Source of the DNA: JAOSJT01 sp035362335
GTDB lineage: Bacteria > Bacteroidota > Ignavibacteria > SZUA-365
Assembly: GCA_035362335.1 (NCBI GenBank)
Contig: DAOSDL010000013.1
Location: 38,129-102,128 of the forward strand
DNA length: 64,000 nucleotides
Direction of reading: 5' to 3'
This document shows, in pieces, positions 8,590 through 16,898 of the stretch. A program made the position numbers and the translations under genes. Position 1 is the stretch's first letter. Every line of letters starts with the position of its first letter. Below the pieces are notes generated by a model that was given only the letters and a program-made list of their open reading frames with translations, was not told the DNA's origin and did no database searches.

Positions 8590-10337
8590 GCGCGGCGCTT
8601 CCTTCCACGCGTTGCGACCAGCTTCGCAAGGCGCGCGGCTGTGCCCGCGATCGTTCCGTCGGGCTGCAGCGGAAGCAACGGCGATCGGAGATCCGCCCGG
8701 CGTGCCTGCGCGGCGCGTAGTTCTTCGATGGTGAGCTCGTGTGTACGCAGCACGCGATCCATTTCCTCGCGCGCCCGTTCGCGCGCATCGGCCAAGGTCA
8801 TTTGCACGCGGCTGTGCGCATTCAGCGCGCCTTCGCCCGACGTTTCGATGGGAAGGAACAGCACATCAGGATGATGCGCCACCACGGCCGATTGCACGCC
8901 GTCGGATTGCGTGCTGGGCAGGCAACCGAAGGGTTTGAGCGACAGCACCATGTGGCAGAGCGCGGCCTTCGGGTAGTAAATGGTCTTGGCGACTTCGAGA
9001 TGTCCTTCTCCGCCCTCGATGCGCGTGTTGAAATACGGTGCGGCGATGCGGGCGAAATGGTACTGATCCGGCATGGCCTGGGGCAGATTGTGCAACGCCT
9101 TGCGGTGGCGACGGTATTCCCGTGCGTACAGTCGCTCGGCAAGGGTGAGCAAGCCCTGTGCCCGCAAGTAGCGCAAAGCACTGCGCAGTGTGTCGCGGGG
9201 TCCGCGCGCGTCGAGCAGGCGGCGGTCTCGCCGCGCCTGTTTCTCCTGATGCAGCAAATACATGAGCCAGGGGGTGACGGGCTCGATCAGCACCTCGGCT
9301 CCCTCCTGCTCGAGGAAGCGGAACATGCGGAAGTTTCCATCGCCTTCCGTGGTTTGCGCCCAGAACTCGCCGGTGATTTTCACCACGGGTTTCACACGCG
9401 TGCGATCCAGTTCCACACTCTCGAAATGCCGTGCCGCGCGACGTAGCGCACGCGGCAAGGCGCGGCCGAACAACTGCTGCGCGAATTTTCCCGTGGCGGC
9501 AAGCACGCCTCCCAGTCCGCTGCGTTGTATCCAGCGAGGAACGTCCACAATCGGCAATGCCTCTATGCTGGTGGCAACCTCCTCCATTGCTCGCGCGAGA
9601 GCCGCGTCGGTGGCGCCGGGTTCGACTTCATACGGACGACTCCTGTATGCGATGTCGTTGAGCACGTCGGCGATGATGAAGGCGTTGATGATGCCCAGCG
9701 TGAAATCGATGTTCATCTCCAGACCCGCACCGTCCGCGGCCTGGTCGAGTCCACCCTGCTGCTGCAGTATCAGCACGCGGAAGTCCTCGAAACCGGCGTT
9801 GCGCAGCGCGAGACGGTACTCGGATTCGTACATGCCGAAGCGGCAGGGACCGCAGGCCCCGGCAGTGAAAAAGACATGCCGCTCGATAATCTCCTCGCGC
9901 GACATGCCGCGACGCTCGAGATCGAGCAAATGCGCAATGAGATTCCCCACGGTGAAATAGGTGGGATTGCACAGTCCGTTGTTGCTGTATTCCTTGCCCA
10001 CCTCATAGGCGCGGTTGTCAGGCGCGGGCAAAAAGGCAGCGTCGTAACCGAGGCGCCGCAGATTGGCCTGGATCAACCGTTCGTGTTTCCACGTCAATCC
10101 GCCGAACAGCACCGTGGTGCGATCGCGCTCGGCACGGGTGAAGGGACGTTCGGCGGGACGCGTCCACGGACGCGGAGTATCGGTGGCGAGTCCGGCGTCG
10201 CGCAACAGGTCGCTGCGACGCAAGGCGAGCGCTTCTTCCACGGTCATACGACCGGCGCGAATGGCTTCGAGCACTGCGGGGTCGATGTCGTCATTTCCCG
10301 CGTACGGAAGTCCACCGCCATGCGTGCTGTCATGCAT
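8586..10337 (-). CDS. 2-hydroxyacyl-CoA dehydratase-type (HgdB/DUF2229-like) protein
   Basis: A 583-aa cytoplasmic protein with several conserved cysteines (NNGLCNPTYFTVGN, TAGACGPCRFGMYESEY, KPFGCLPSTQSDGVQ). These sit in contexts typical of the HgdB/DUF2229 superfamily, whose members bind a [4Fe-4S] cluster and act with an ATP-dependent activase. The latter is encoded immediately downstream with a 4-nt overlap. An in-frame start at 10409 exists, but the ATG at 10337 has a strong AGGAGA seven nt upstream (10345-10350) and is chosen. No classical HgdA/HgdB pair is beside it, so a radical dehydratase role is inference and the CoA substrate is unknown. Confidence 0.75.
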   Translation of the reverse strand: MHDSTHGGGLPYAGNDDIDPAVLEAIRAGRMTVEEALALRRSDLLRDAGLATDTPRPWTRPAERPFTRAERDRTTVLFGGLTWKHERLIQANLRRLGYDAAFLPAPDNRAYEVGKEYSNNGLCNPTYFTVGNLIAHLLDLERRGMSREEIIERHVFFTAGACGPCRFGMYESEYRLALRNAGFEDFRVLILQQQGGLDQAADGAGLEMNIDFTLGIINAFIIADVLNDIAYRSRPYEVEPGATDAALARAMEEVATSIEALPIVDVPRWIQRSGLGGVLAATGKFAQQLFGRALPRALRRAARHFESVELDRTRVKPVVKITGEFWAQTTEGDGNFRMFRFLEQEGAEVLIEPVTPWLMYLLHQEKQARRDRRLLDARGPRDTLRSALRYLRAQGLLTLAERLYAREYRRHRKALHNLPQAMPDQYHFARIAAPYFNTRIEGGEGHLEVAKTIYYPKAALCHMVLSLKPFGCLPSTQSDGVQSAVVAHHPDVLFLPIETSGEGALNAHSRVQMTLADARERAREEMDRVLRTHELTIEELRAAQARRADLRSPLLPLQPDGTIAGTAARLAKLVATRGRKRRA

Positions 10338-10600
10338 CGCACTGTCTCCTGTACTGCGAGCAAGCTGTGTGACGAAAGTCCATACGTGTGGTGTTGCGCC
10401 GATACTCAATGAAGGTTCATGACATTCGATAAAATACGCTTTTCATCGGAGAATAAAAGATGCAAAAGGAAATACTCATCACCCCGTTTCCCCACCCCGC
10501 GCCAGCCCACCGTTTCTCCGCGGAACTCAGGCCCTGCCGCGCGTGCATTGCTTCTCTCTCGCGCCTTCGTTAGTATGCGGGTGAACTTCCGGAGGTTGTC

Positions 10601-11917
10601 ATGCGACATGCCTGGCGCTGGACCATCCTTCTCCTGCTCCTTGCACCGAGTCTCGCCGCACAGATGCGCGTGCTGCTCATCGATATCGATGGCAGCATCA
10701 ATCCGGCGTCGGCGGGTCACGTGCACGAACAACTCGAACGCGCCGAATCCGATGGAACGCATGCGGTGATTCTTCGCCTGAACACTCCCGGCGGACTGCT
10801 GCAGTCCACCCGCGCGATTGTGGCGGATCTGCTCGCCGCACCCGTACCCGTCGTGGTGTACGTGGCGCCCGGTGGAGCGCAGGCGGCTTCCGCTGGCGCC
10901 TTCATCACCATGGCGGCTCATGTGGCGGCCATGGCGCCGGGCAGCAACATCGGCGCAGCCCACCCGATCACCATGGGCGAAGGGTCGAATGTCGTCGATT
11001 CCACCAACATTCCGCTTGCCAAGGCCACCAACGACGCGGCCGCGTTCGCGCGCAGCATCGCGGCGCAGCGGGGACGCAACGTGCAATGGGCCGAGGCCTT
11101 CGTGCGCGGTAGCGCCTCGCTCACCGAGCGGGAGGCACTGGAACTGCGTGTGATCGACCTTGTGGCCCCGGATCTGCGCTCGTTGTTGCGGCAGCTCGAT
11201 GGTCGCATCGTGCAGTTGCGAGGAGACAGTGTGCGTCTCCGCACGATTGGAGCGCAGATCGAGGAACGCGGGATGAGCTTTTCGCGAGCATTGCTCAACG
11301 TACTCAGCGACCCCACCATCGCCTACATTCTGCTCATGCTGGGCATGTACGGGTTGATTTTCGAGCTGTACAATCCCGGTGCGCTCTTTCCCGGCATCGC
11401 TGGCGGAATTTGCATCATACTCGCGCTTTACGCAATGGACACGTTGCCGGTGAATTACGCCGGGTTGGCATTGCTGCTGTTCGGTGTGATTCTCCTACTG
11501 CTGGAGGTGAAAATCGTCAGCCACGGCCTGCTGTCCATCGGCGGAGTGATTGCCCTGTTTTTCGGCTCGATCATGCTCATCGACACACCGCCGGGCGCGG
11601 ACGTGCTGGAGATTTCCATGACAGCCATCATCACCGTCACGTTGTGCACCGCGGCGTTCTTCCTGTTCGTTGTGGGCAAAGGCCTAGCGGCGCAACGGGC
11701 AGCCCCGAGCACGGGCGTGGAGGCCATGATCGGCGAGCGCGGTGTGGCGCTGGAGCCACTGGCACCGGAAGGCAGTATCCGCGTGCATGGCGAAATCTGG
11801 AAGGCGCGCGCGCTGGGTACGTCGATACCTCAGGGCCGAAGCGTGATCGTGCGCGAGTTGCGGGAGTTCCGCATGCTCGTAGAAGAAGTGCCCGACAGCA
11901 ATTCATCCACAGAGTGA
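10601..11917 (+). CDS. nfeD: NfeD-family membrane serine protease (ClpP-like plus membrane and OB domains)
   Basis: A 438-aa protein of the long NfeD class (PH1510-like). A signal or anchor segment (residues 7-20) precedes a ClpP-like protease domain with the Ser-Lys dyad placed at Ser97 (AQAASAGAFI) and Lys141 (IPLAKATNDAAAF). A cluster of transmembrane segments spans about residues 220-340, and the C-terminal ~70 residues form the NfeD OB domain (GVALEPLAPEGSIRVHGEIW). This class cleaves the hydrophobic C-terminus of stomatin-type proteins, and a slipin gene follows 24 nt downstream, a well-known pairing. A GGAGG lies 5 nt before the ATG. It is transcribed divergently from the dehydratase operon. 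Confidence 0.92.
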   Translation: MRHAWRWTILLLLLAPSLAAQMRVLLIDIDGSINPASAGHVHEQLERAESDGTHAVILRLNTPGGLLQSTRAIVADLLAAPVPVVVYVAPGGAQAASAGAFITMAAHVAAMAPGSNIGAAHPITMGEGSNVVDSTNIPLAKATNDAAAFARSIAAQRGRNVQWAEAFVRGSASLTEREALELRVIDLVAPDLRSLLRQLDGRIVQLRGDSVRLRTIGAQIEERGMSFSRALLNVLSDPTIAYILLMLGMYGLIFELYNPGALFPGIAGGICIILALYAMDTLPVNYAGLALLLFGVILLLLEVKIVSHGLLSIGGVIALFFGSIMLIDTPPGADVLEISMTAIITVTLCTAAFFLFVVGKGLAAQRAAPSTGVEAMIGERGVALEPLAPEGSIRVHGEIWKARALGTSIPQGRSVIVRELREFRMLVEEVPDSNSSTE

Positions 11918-11941
11918 TAGAAATTCCCCCAAGGAGGCAGC

Positions 11942-12694
11942 ATGAATTCCGCGGAAAGTGTACTCGGCATTGTCATCGTGTTCATCATTTTCATCCTCGG
12001 CAGCAGCATACGCATTCTGCGCGAATACGAGCGAGGCGTGATTTTCCGGCTCGGGCGCCTGATAAAGAGCAAGGGGCCCGGATTGATTTTCCTTATTCCA
12101 CTGGTGGACCGCATGGTGAAAGTCAGTCTGCGCACCATCGTGCTGGATGTGCCGCCGCAGGACGTGATCACGCGCGACAACGTGTCGGTCAAGGTCAGCG
12201 CGGTGGTGTATTTCCGTGTGCTGGAGGCCTCGCGCGCCATTGTGGAGGTGGAGAATTTCCTCTTCGCCACCAGTCAGCTTTCGCAAACCACCTTGCGCAG
12301 CATACTCGGACAATCCGAACTCGATGAATTGCTTGCCGAGCGCGAAAAAATCAACAAGCAGTTGCAGGAAATTATCGATCATCAAACCGAGCCCTGGGGC
12401 ATCAAGGTGAGTCTGGTGGAAGTGAAGCACATCGACCTGCCGCAGGAAATGCAGCGCGCCATGGCCAAGCAAGCCGAGGCCGAGCGCGAGCGTCGCGCCA
12501 AAGTCATCGCGGCCGAGGGCGAATTCCAGGCATCAGCCAAGCTGGCCGAAGCAGCCACCGTGCTGTCACGCGATCCCGCCGCATTGCAACTGCGCTATCT
12601 GCAAACACTCACAGTGATCGCGGCCGAGCACAATTCGACGACGCTGTTCCCCATTCCCATTGATTTGCTCAAGCCATTTCTGGAGAAGAAGTAA
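11942..12694 (+). CDS. Slipin (stomatin/SPFH-domain membrane protein)
   Basis: A 250-aa bacterial slipin. An N-terminal membrane segment (VLGIVIVFIIFILG) is followed by the SPFH core (REYERGVIFRLGRL, KGPGLIFLIPLVDRMVKVSLRT, VPPQDVITRDNVSVKVSAVVYFRV). A coiled-coil-prone helix rich in Ala/Glu/Arg comes next (MAKQAEAERERRAKVIAAEGEFQ), then a hydrophobic C-terminal tail. Slipins oligomerise on the inner membrane and are thought to organise membrane domains. The adjacent NfeD protease is the usual partner. A strong AAGGAGG precedes the ATG. The start is typical for the family. Confidence 0.93.
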   Translation: MNSAESVLGIVIVFIIFILGSSIRILREYERGVIFRLGRLIKSKGPGLIFLIPLVDRMVKVSLRTIVLDVPPQDVITRDNVSVKVSAVVYFRVLEASRAIVEVENFLFATSQLSQTTLRSILGQSELDELLAEREKINKQLQEIIDHQTEPWGIKVSLVEVKHIDLPQEMQRAMAKQAEAERERRAKVIAAEGEFQASAKLAEAATVLSRDPAALQLRYLQTLTVIAAEHNSTTLFPIPIDLLKPFLEKK

Positions 12695-12738
12695 CGCCGA
12701 AAGGCGAGAATTCAGGATTGCTGGTATCTCTCTTCACC

Positions 12739-12767
12739 GCTCGCAACGTATGCAACGCGTTGCGAGC
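12739..12767. terminator. Hairpin between convergent transcription units
   Basis: GCTCGCAAC (12739-12747) is a perfect inverted repeat of GTTGCGAGC (12759-12767) with an 11-nt loop. It lies between the slipin stop and the stop of the convergent lipoprotein gene, so it could end both transcripts. No U tract is present on either strand. A tiny CGCC-GAAA-GGCG stem-loop also sits directly after the slipin stop codon. Confidence 0.45.
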
Positions 12768-12934
12768 ATGCCGAATGTGTCGGATGTGTCATGTCATGTG
12801 CGGGAATGAATAGCGGTAGCGTCGGAAATGATCCTGCACACGAGCAAAGCACGATACACCGCGTACTTCGTGAGAATTGCTTAACGCTGGAGATGCGGAG
12901 CAAGGCGGGCATGCCGGAAGTGACCGCTCCGACA

Positions 12935-14320
12935 TTAGTCACGATATCTCCATTCCTGCGACGAGCCAGTTTGTCGCGATTCTACGTTATTGATGCTTCT
13001 GTACACGACACCCTTCCCACGTCTTGAGATGTACTTCTCCCAGGTCAGCGGGAGTGTTGGTGGAGGATCCAATTTGAACGTGTACTCGAGGGAATCAACC
13101 GATGCATCGTGCCGTCCAGGAATCTCCGCTCTAATGAACGGTTCGAAATTTCCCCTGACAACCCGAAATATCGTGGTGTCCTGCCAGAGCAGACCCGAAG
13201 CTGTACTCTGACTTCCATTCTCCTCGGTGACGAGTATCGAGCAAGGGAATTCCGTCCGCTGGGGTTTGCGTACTTCCGAGAGTACGGAGATCGTGATCCA
13301 TCGATTCTGCGTTGTTCTATTTCCATGGTAATCAATCGAGGAATACTTGTAGTCGTAGTGCCATTCCATGCCGGGTCGCGGTTGGAAATATTCCTGTACT
13401 CTGTCGACGATGGAAAATGGACCTGAGACCAATCGATACGTCACGTCGGGATGGCTTACACGAATGAATGCGGACGAGGTGACCTCCTCAAGCACGAACC
13501 ATTCACGGTCGATGAACTTCCATGTCACGCCTCCATCCGTGCTGAGTTCGTAACGGGTTCGGGTCTTGTCCTTTCCAGGTGGCAAACCCAGCTGCATGTC
13601 TATCGCGACGTTCAGGAGTCGATACGCCGAGTCGCCGGGCTTGGGGAAACGGACATCGCCCGAGCGCACGACCACACCACGAACGTACGAGGCGTTCTTT
13701 GATCCCCTCCCCCGGATACGAAAATCCACCACGCTGTATAGCGGGATGGACATCGCCGGCCACGCCACGGCAGAGTCCCTTGCCGCCGCGAAACAAGCGA
13801 GATTCCATTTGTTCGTTCCCGTTATCGACCAGGACAACTCGACCTCTTCCAGCGTGGAAGCGAAATTTGTCCATCGAAAATACCGCGTCGTACCGGGGTC
13901 GAGTATGTCACCGCCGACTGGTTCGGTGAGTACTGGCACCAGATACTGTACGACAGCGGACGAGTCCCAGCGTTTTCCATCGATAGTGGATAGTGCGAAG
14001 CGATATCGTATGGAGGATTGGTCATCCAAATCCACATCGAACTCCCGCTGTTTCGGCGGAAATTCGAAAAGGTACTTCCACTCCGCCGTTCCCTCCACCT
14101 TGTAATGGAGAAGCCCCGCTTGTGCCATCTCGTCGGTCGCCTTCCAGCGTAAACGTAGCGGCAGTTCCGGGTTGTGGAGCAGTGCGGTCACAGGTTCTAT
14201 GAAGGTGAATGCCGGTGCAACGCGAGGCAACTCCGGCGCAACACTCTCATCTTCCGAACAGGAGAGCAGCGCCAGCAGCGCGGCCACCATGCACAGTTGG
14301 TATACCTTCCTCACGTTCAC
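12935..14320 (-). CDS. Lipoprotein of unknown function, tandem paralogue 1
   Basis: A 461-aa protein with a lipoprotein signal peptide (lipobox LLSC, then SEDESVAPELP). The body looks like successive beta-sandwich modules, the first starting at AFTFIEPVTALLHNPELPLRLRW. I do not recognise a named family. It is a diverged copy of the next protein upstream; shared blocks include DSSAVVQYLVP, VVDFRIRGRGS, YELSTDGGVTWKFI, GPFSIVDRVQEYFQP and RGNFEPF. The STDGGxTW block resembles Asp-box or sialidase-like motifs but occurs once only. Likely an envelope-anchored binding or structural protein. The two sampled 60-bp lines of this pair are each 31/60 G+C, lower than the ~63% seen in neighbouring housekeeping genes. 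Confidence 0.8.
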   Translation of the reverse strand: MNVRKVYQLCMVAALLALLSCSEDESVAPELPRVAPAFTFIEPVTALLHNPELPLRLRWKATDEMAQAGLLHYKVEGTAEWKYLFEFPPKQREFDVDLDDQSSIRYRFALSTIDGKRWDSSAVVQYLVPVLTEPVGGDILDPGTTRYFRWTNFASTLEEVELSWSITGTNKWNLACFAAARDSAVAWPAMSIPLYSVVDFRIRGRGSKNASYVRGVVVRSGDVRFPKPGDSAYRLLNVAIDMQLGLPPGKDKTRTRYELSTDGGVTWKFIDREWFVLEEVTSSAFIRVSHPDVTYRLVSGPFSIVDRVQEYFQPRPGMEWHYDYKYSSIDYHGNRTTQNRWITISVLSEVRKPQRTEFPCSILVTEENGSQSTASGLLWQDTTIFRVVRGNFEPFIRAEIPGRHDASVDSLEYTFKLDPPPTLPLTWEKYISRRGKGVVYRSINNVESRQTGSSQEWRYRD

Positions 14321-14373
14321 TCCTCCTTCTCAATGGAGCGATGATTTGAGTATCGTCTGCTTTCTCGGACCTG

Positions 14374-15762
14374 TTACTCCACCAATCGCCACTGTTCTGT
14401 CGTTAATGAAGACGGTAACTCCTTTTTCACGTCACGTTTCAGAAACACGAGTCCCCGGTATCGTTCCGTGGTGTAATCGAAATTCACCTTCGAAGTCGAG
14501 CCCGGGAGCATCATGGAGAATTGTTTCCGAAACGTGTTGATTGTGATATCGTGTATGGCGGGAAGATCAGGCACGAGGAAGGGATCGAAATTCCCGCGTA
14601 TCGATCGAAACGCGTTCTCTTCGTGCCACAGCATCCCTGTGGCAGTATGTTGTGTACCATTCTCCTCGATGTAGAGCAGCGAGCACGAATATTCCATGCG
14701 ATCACCCTGTTGTTGTACGGACAGCACCGTCACGATTAACCGCCGCTTCATGGGCGTACCTCCACCATACCCGGAACTGCTGCGATTGAAATCGTACTGC
14801 AAGCGCATTCCAACAAACGGCTGGAAGTAGTCGTGCACCCGGTCGACAATGCTGAATGGTCCAAGCACATACGGTTCGACAAGCGCCGGATGATTGATGC
14901 GAACGAGCGCATTCGCCGTGGCTTTCTCGGTGATGAGATGAGTCTTTTGTATGCGCGTCCAGTTGCTCCCTCCGTCCACACTAAGTTCGTAGCTTGTCAA
15001 CGTTGCATCACTGGTTGGAGGTATGCCGAGAGTGGCGAAGATTGTCATCGGGAGCAAACGATACACCGCTCTTTCAGGAACGGGAAAGCGCGCGGAATTG
15101 ACTCCGATTCCCACGTTGCGGGTGTACGCCCAGAGCAAGGATCCACGCGCGCGGATGCGGAAGTCCACCGCGGTGTAAGGTGCGAACGGATGATTCGTAA
15201 ACCAGGCGAAACCATCACCCGCAGGGGCATACATCACATGCACCCACTGATCCCGATCACGAGGTGAATACTGGATCTCCACTTCCTGCACATCATCGGC
15301 AACATTCTCCCAGCGCAATAGAATGCTGTCGCGCACGACAAACGAGCTTCCCTCACGCGGCTCGACGAGAAATGGGATGAGGTATTGCACCACGGCGGAG
15401 GAATCCCGCCGCGTGTTGTCTCGAGTAGTGATTGAAAATCGATAGCGGATGTCCGTTTTGTCCGGCAGGTCCACGGTGACCTGCGTCTCGCCTGGACCGA
15501 AATCCGCCAACGCTCTCCACAGCGACGATTTCTCGGCACGGTAGTGTATCCTCCCTCCCGTCACCGTGGGATCATTGATCCGCCATCGCAAGGTAATGGA
15601 CTTGTGCGGATGCCATTGCTGCCATTCGACGGGGAACTCGAAAATAAACGCCGGAGGAATCGTACCCGCCGGAATTGGAGCTTCGTTCGTTTGTTCCCCG
15701 GTGCAGGAGCAAACGAGAAGCAGGACGACAATCAGGGGAAATGAAACAATGAAATTCCGCAT
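14374..15762 (-). CDS. Lipoprotein of unknown function, tandem paralogue 2
   Basis: A 462-aa lipoprotein (lipobox VCSC, then TGEQTNEAPIPAG) homologous over its full length to the downstream neighbour. The same blocks occur in the same order: DSSAVVQYLIP, AVDFRIRARGS, YELSVDGGSNWTRI, GPFSIVDRVHDYFQP, EENGTQHTATGMLW and RGNFDPF. A GTG at 15774 in the same frame is possible, but the ATG at 15762 starts directly at the basic signal-peptide N-terminus. The two genes are 53 bp apart and probably cotranscribed. Function unknown; surface exposure is plausible for FCB-group lipoproteins but nothing here proves it. Confidence 0.8.
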   Translation of the reverse strand: MRNFIVSFPLIVVLLLVCSCTGEQTNEAPIPAGTIPPAFIFEFPVEWQQWHPHKSITLRWRINDPTVTGGRIHYRAEKSSLWRALADFGPGETQVTVDLPDKTDIRYRFSITTRDNTRRDSSAVVQYLIPFLVEPREGSSFVVRDSILLRWENVADDVQEVEIQYSPRDRDQWVHVMYAPAGDGFAWFTNHPFAPYTAVDFRIRARGSLLWAYTRNVGIGVNSARFPVPERAVYRLLPMTIFATLGIPPTSDATLTSYELSVDGGSNWTRIQKTHLITEKATANALVRINHPALVEPYVLGPFSIVDRVHDYFQPFVGMRLQYDFNRSSSGYGGGTPMKRRLIVTVLSVQQQGDRMEYSCSLLYIEENGTQHTATGMLWHEENAFRSIRGNFDPFLVPDLPAIHDITINTFRKQFSMMLPGSTSKVNFDYTTERYRGLVFLKRDVKKELPSSLTTEQWRLVE

Positions 15763-15854
15763 CGAGTGCGCCACGCTGTTAGTCGCGTCAACCTCCCCTA
15801 CGACACTTCAACCTGCGTTTCGTTCCCTTGCCGACGCGCCGAGCGAAAAAGGCC

Positions 15855-16898
15855 TCAGCTCTCGGCGCTGTGCTGATCATGATCGAGCGGGGCTTTGCCG
15901 TCGCGGCGGCCACGGGTGAATTCGAGCGCGTTGCGCTGCGCGTTCAACACCACCGTGTGCAGACTCTCCTCGGTGAAAAGCTTGCGCAACCGTCGCCGCT
16001 CCTCGTACATCTGCCCGACTTCGGCGGCAAACAGCAGGGTGATGCTGCTGTAATACACCCAGATGGCAGTGGCCACGATCACGGCGTAGGGTCCGTACAC
16101 GGTGCCGATGCTCCAGAGATTGGCCAGATAGTAGGCGAAAATGGCCTTGGCGATGCCCCACAACAACGCGGCCACGAAGCTCGCAATCACAATGACGCGG
16201 AATCGCTGCCTCTTGTCGGGCACGAGCGTGAACACGATGATAAAGAGGAAAAAACTCAGCAGAAATACGCTTGCCGTATTCACCACACCATCGAACACCC
16301 AGGAATGCAGGCGCATGCCGAAGACGTCCTCTCCCAACCCACGCAACAGCGACGATGCATACATGAACGTGGTGATCAGTACCATGGCAATGCCCACCAC
16401 CGAGAGCATGGCGAAATCCCGCAGCTTGGATGCGAAAATGTTGCGGTTGTCCTCGATGTGAAAGATCCGGCCAAACACCGTCCGCAGGGCGCCGAACAGC
16501 GCGCTGCTGGTCCAGATCAGACCGATGCCGCCGAGTATACCTGCCAGCTTCGAGCCCTGCACAAACTCGCGGATGATGCCCACGGTGATATCGCGCAGCT
16601 GCTCCCGTTGATAAGGAAAAAGATCGAGCTGTCGGATGGATTTTTCCACCATGACAATCGCGTCATCGGTGCCGAGGTAAAAGCCCAGCACCCAGAACAC
16701 CAGAAGCAGCAGAGGGATGAAACAGAGCAGCGCGTTGAAACTCAGCGCCGCAGCGGAGAGAAAAATGTGGTTTTGTTCCATGCGCTCGACGATGCGCACC
16801 AGGTACATGAACATGTCGCGCACCCAGTTCAGGAGCAGGAAATCGCGCGCCATGGGCAGCGCGCGGTCCCACAATCGTCGCAGCGCGCCGGCCATCAC
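15855..16898 (-). CDS. YihY/BrkB family inner-membrane protein
   Basis: A 347-aa polytopic membrane protein of the YihY/virulence-factor-BrkB family. Hydrophobic segments include the one at LSAAALSFNALLCFIPLLLLVFWVL, which carries the family's early S-x-AL-x-Y/F-x-x-L..P signature. Others are LAGILGGIGLIWTSSALFGALRTVFGRIF, FAMLSVVGIAMVLITTFMY, and a group between ~210 and 290. The family's molecular role is unsettled and older RNase BN labels are wrong. A charged C-terminal tail (EERRRLRKLFTEESLHTVV) is cytoplasmic by prediction. The start overlaps the purL stop in an ATGA, so it is cotranscribed with purL. Confidence 0.88.
   Translation of the reverse strand: MMAGALRRLWDRALPMARDFLLLNWVRDMFMYLVRIVERMEQNHIFLSAAALSFNALLCFIPLLLLVFWVLGFYLGTDDAIVMVEKSIRQLDLFPYQREQLRDITVGIIREFVQGSKLAGILGGIGLIWTSSALFGALRTVFGRIFHIEDNRNIFASKLRDFAMLSVVGIAMVLITTFMYASSLLRGLGEDVFGMRLHSWVFDGVVNTASVFLLSFFLFIIVFTLVPDKRQRFRVIVIASFVAALLWGIAKAIFAYYLANLWSIGTVYGPYAVIVATAIWVYYSSITLLFAAEVGQMYEERRRLRKLFTEESLHTVVLNAQRNALEFTRGRRDGKAPLDHDQHSAES

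Noticed and set aside
10406..11086. 226-codon minus-strand frame in front of the dehydratase gene
   Set aside because: It overlaps nfeD antisense and has no recognisable protein features.
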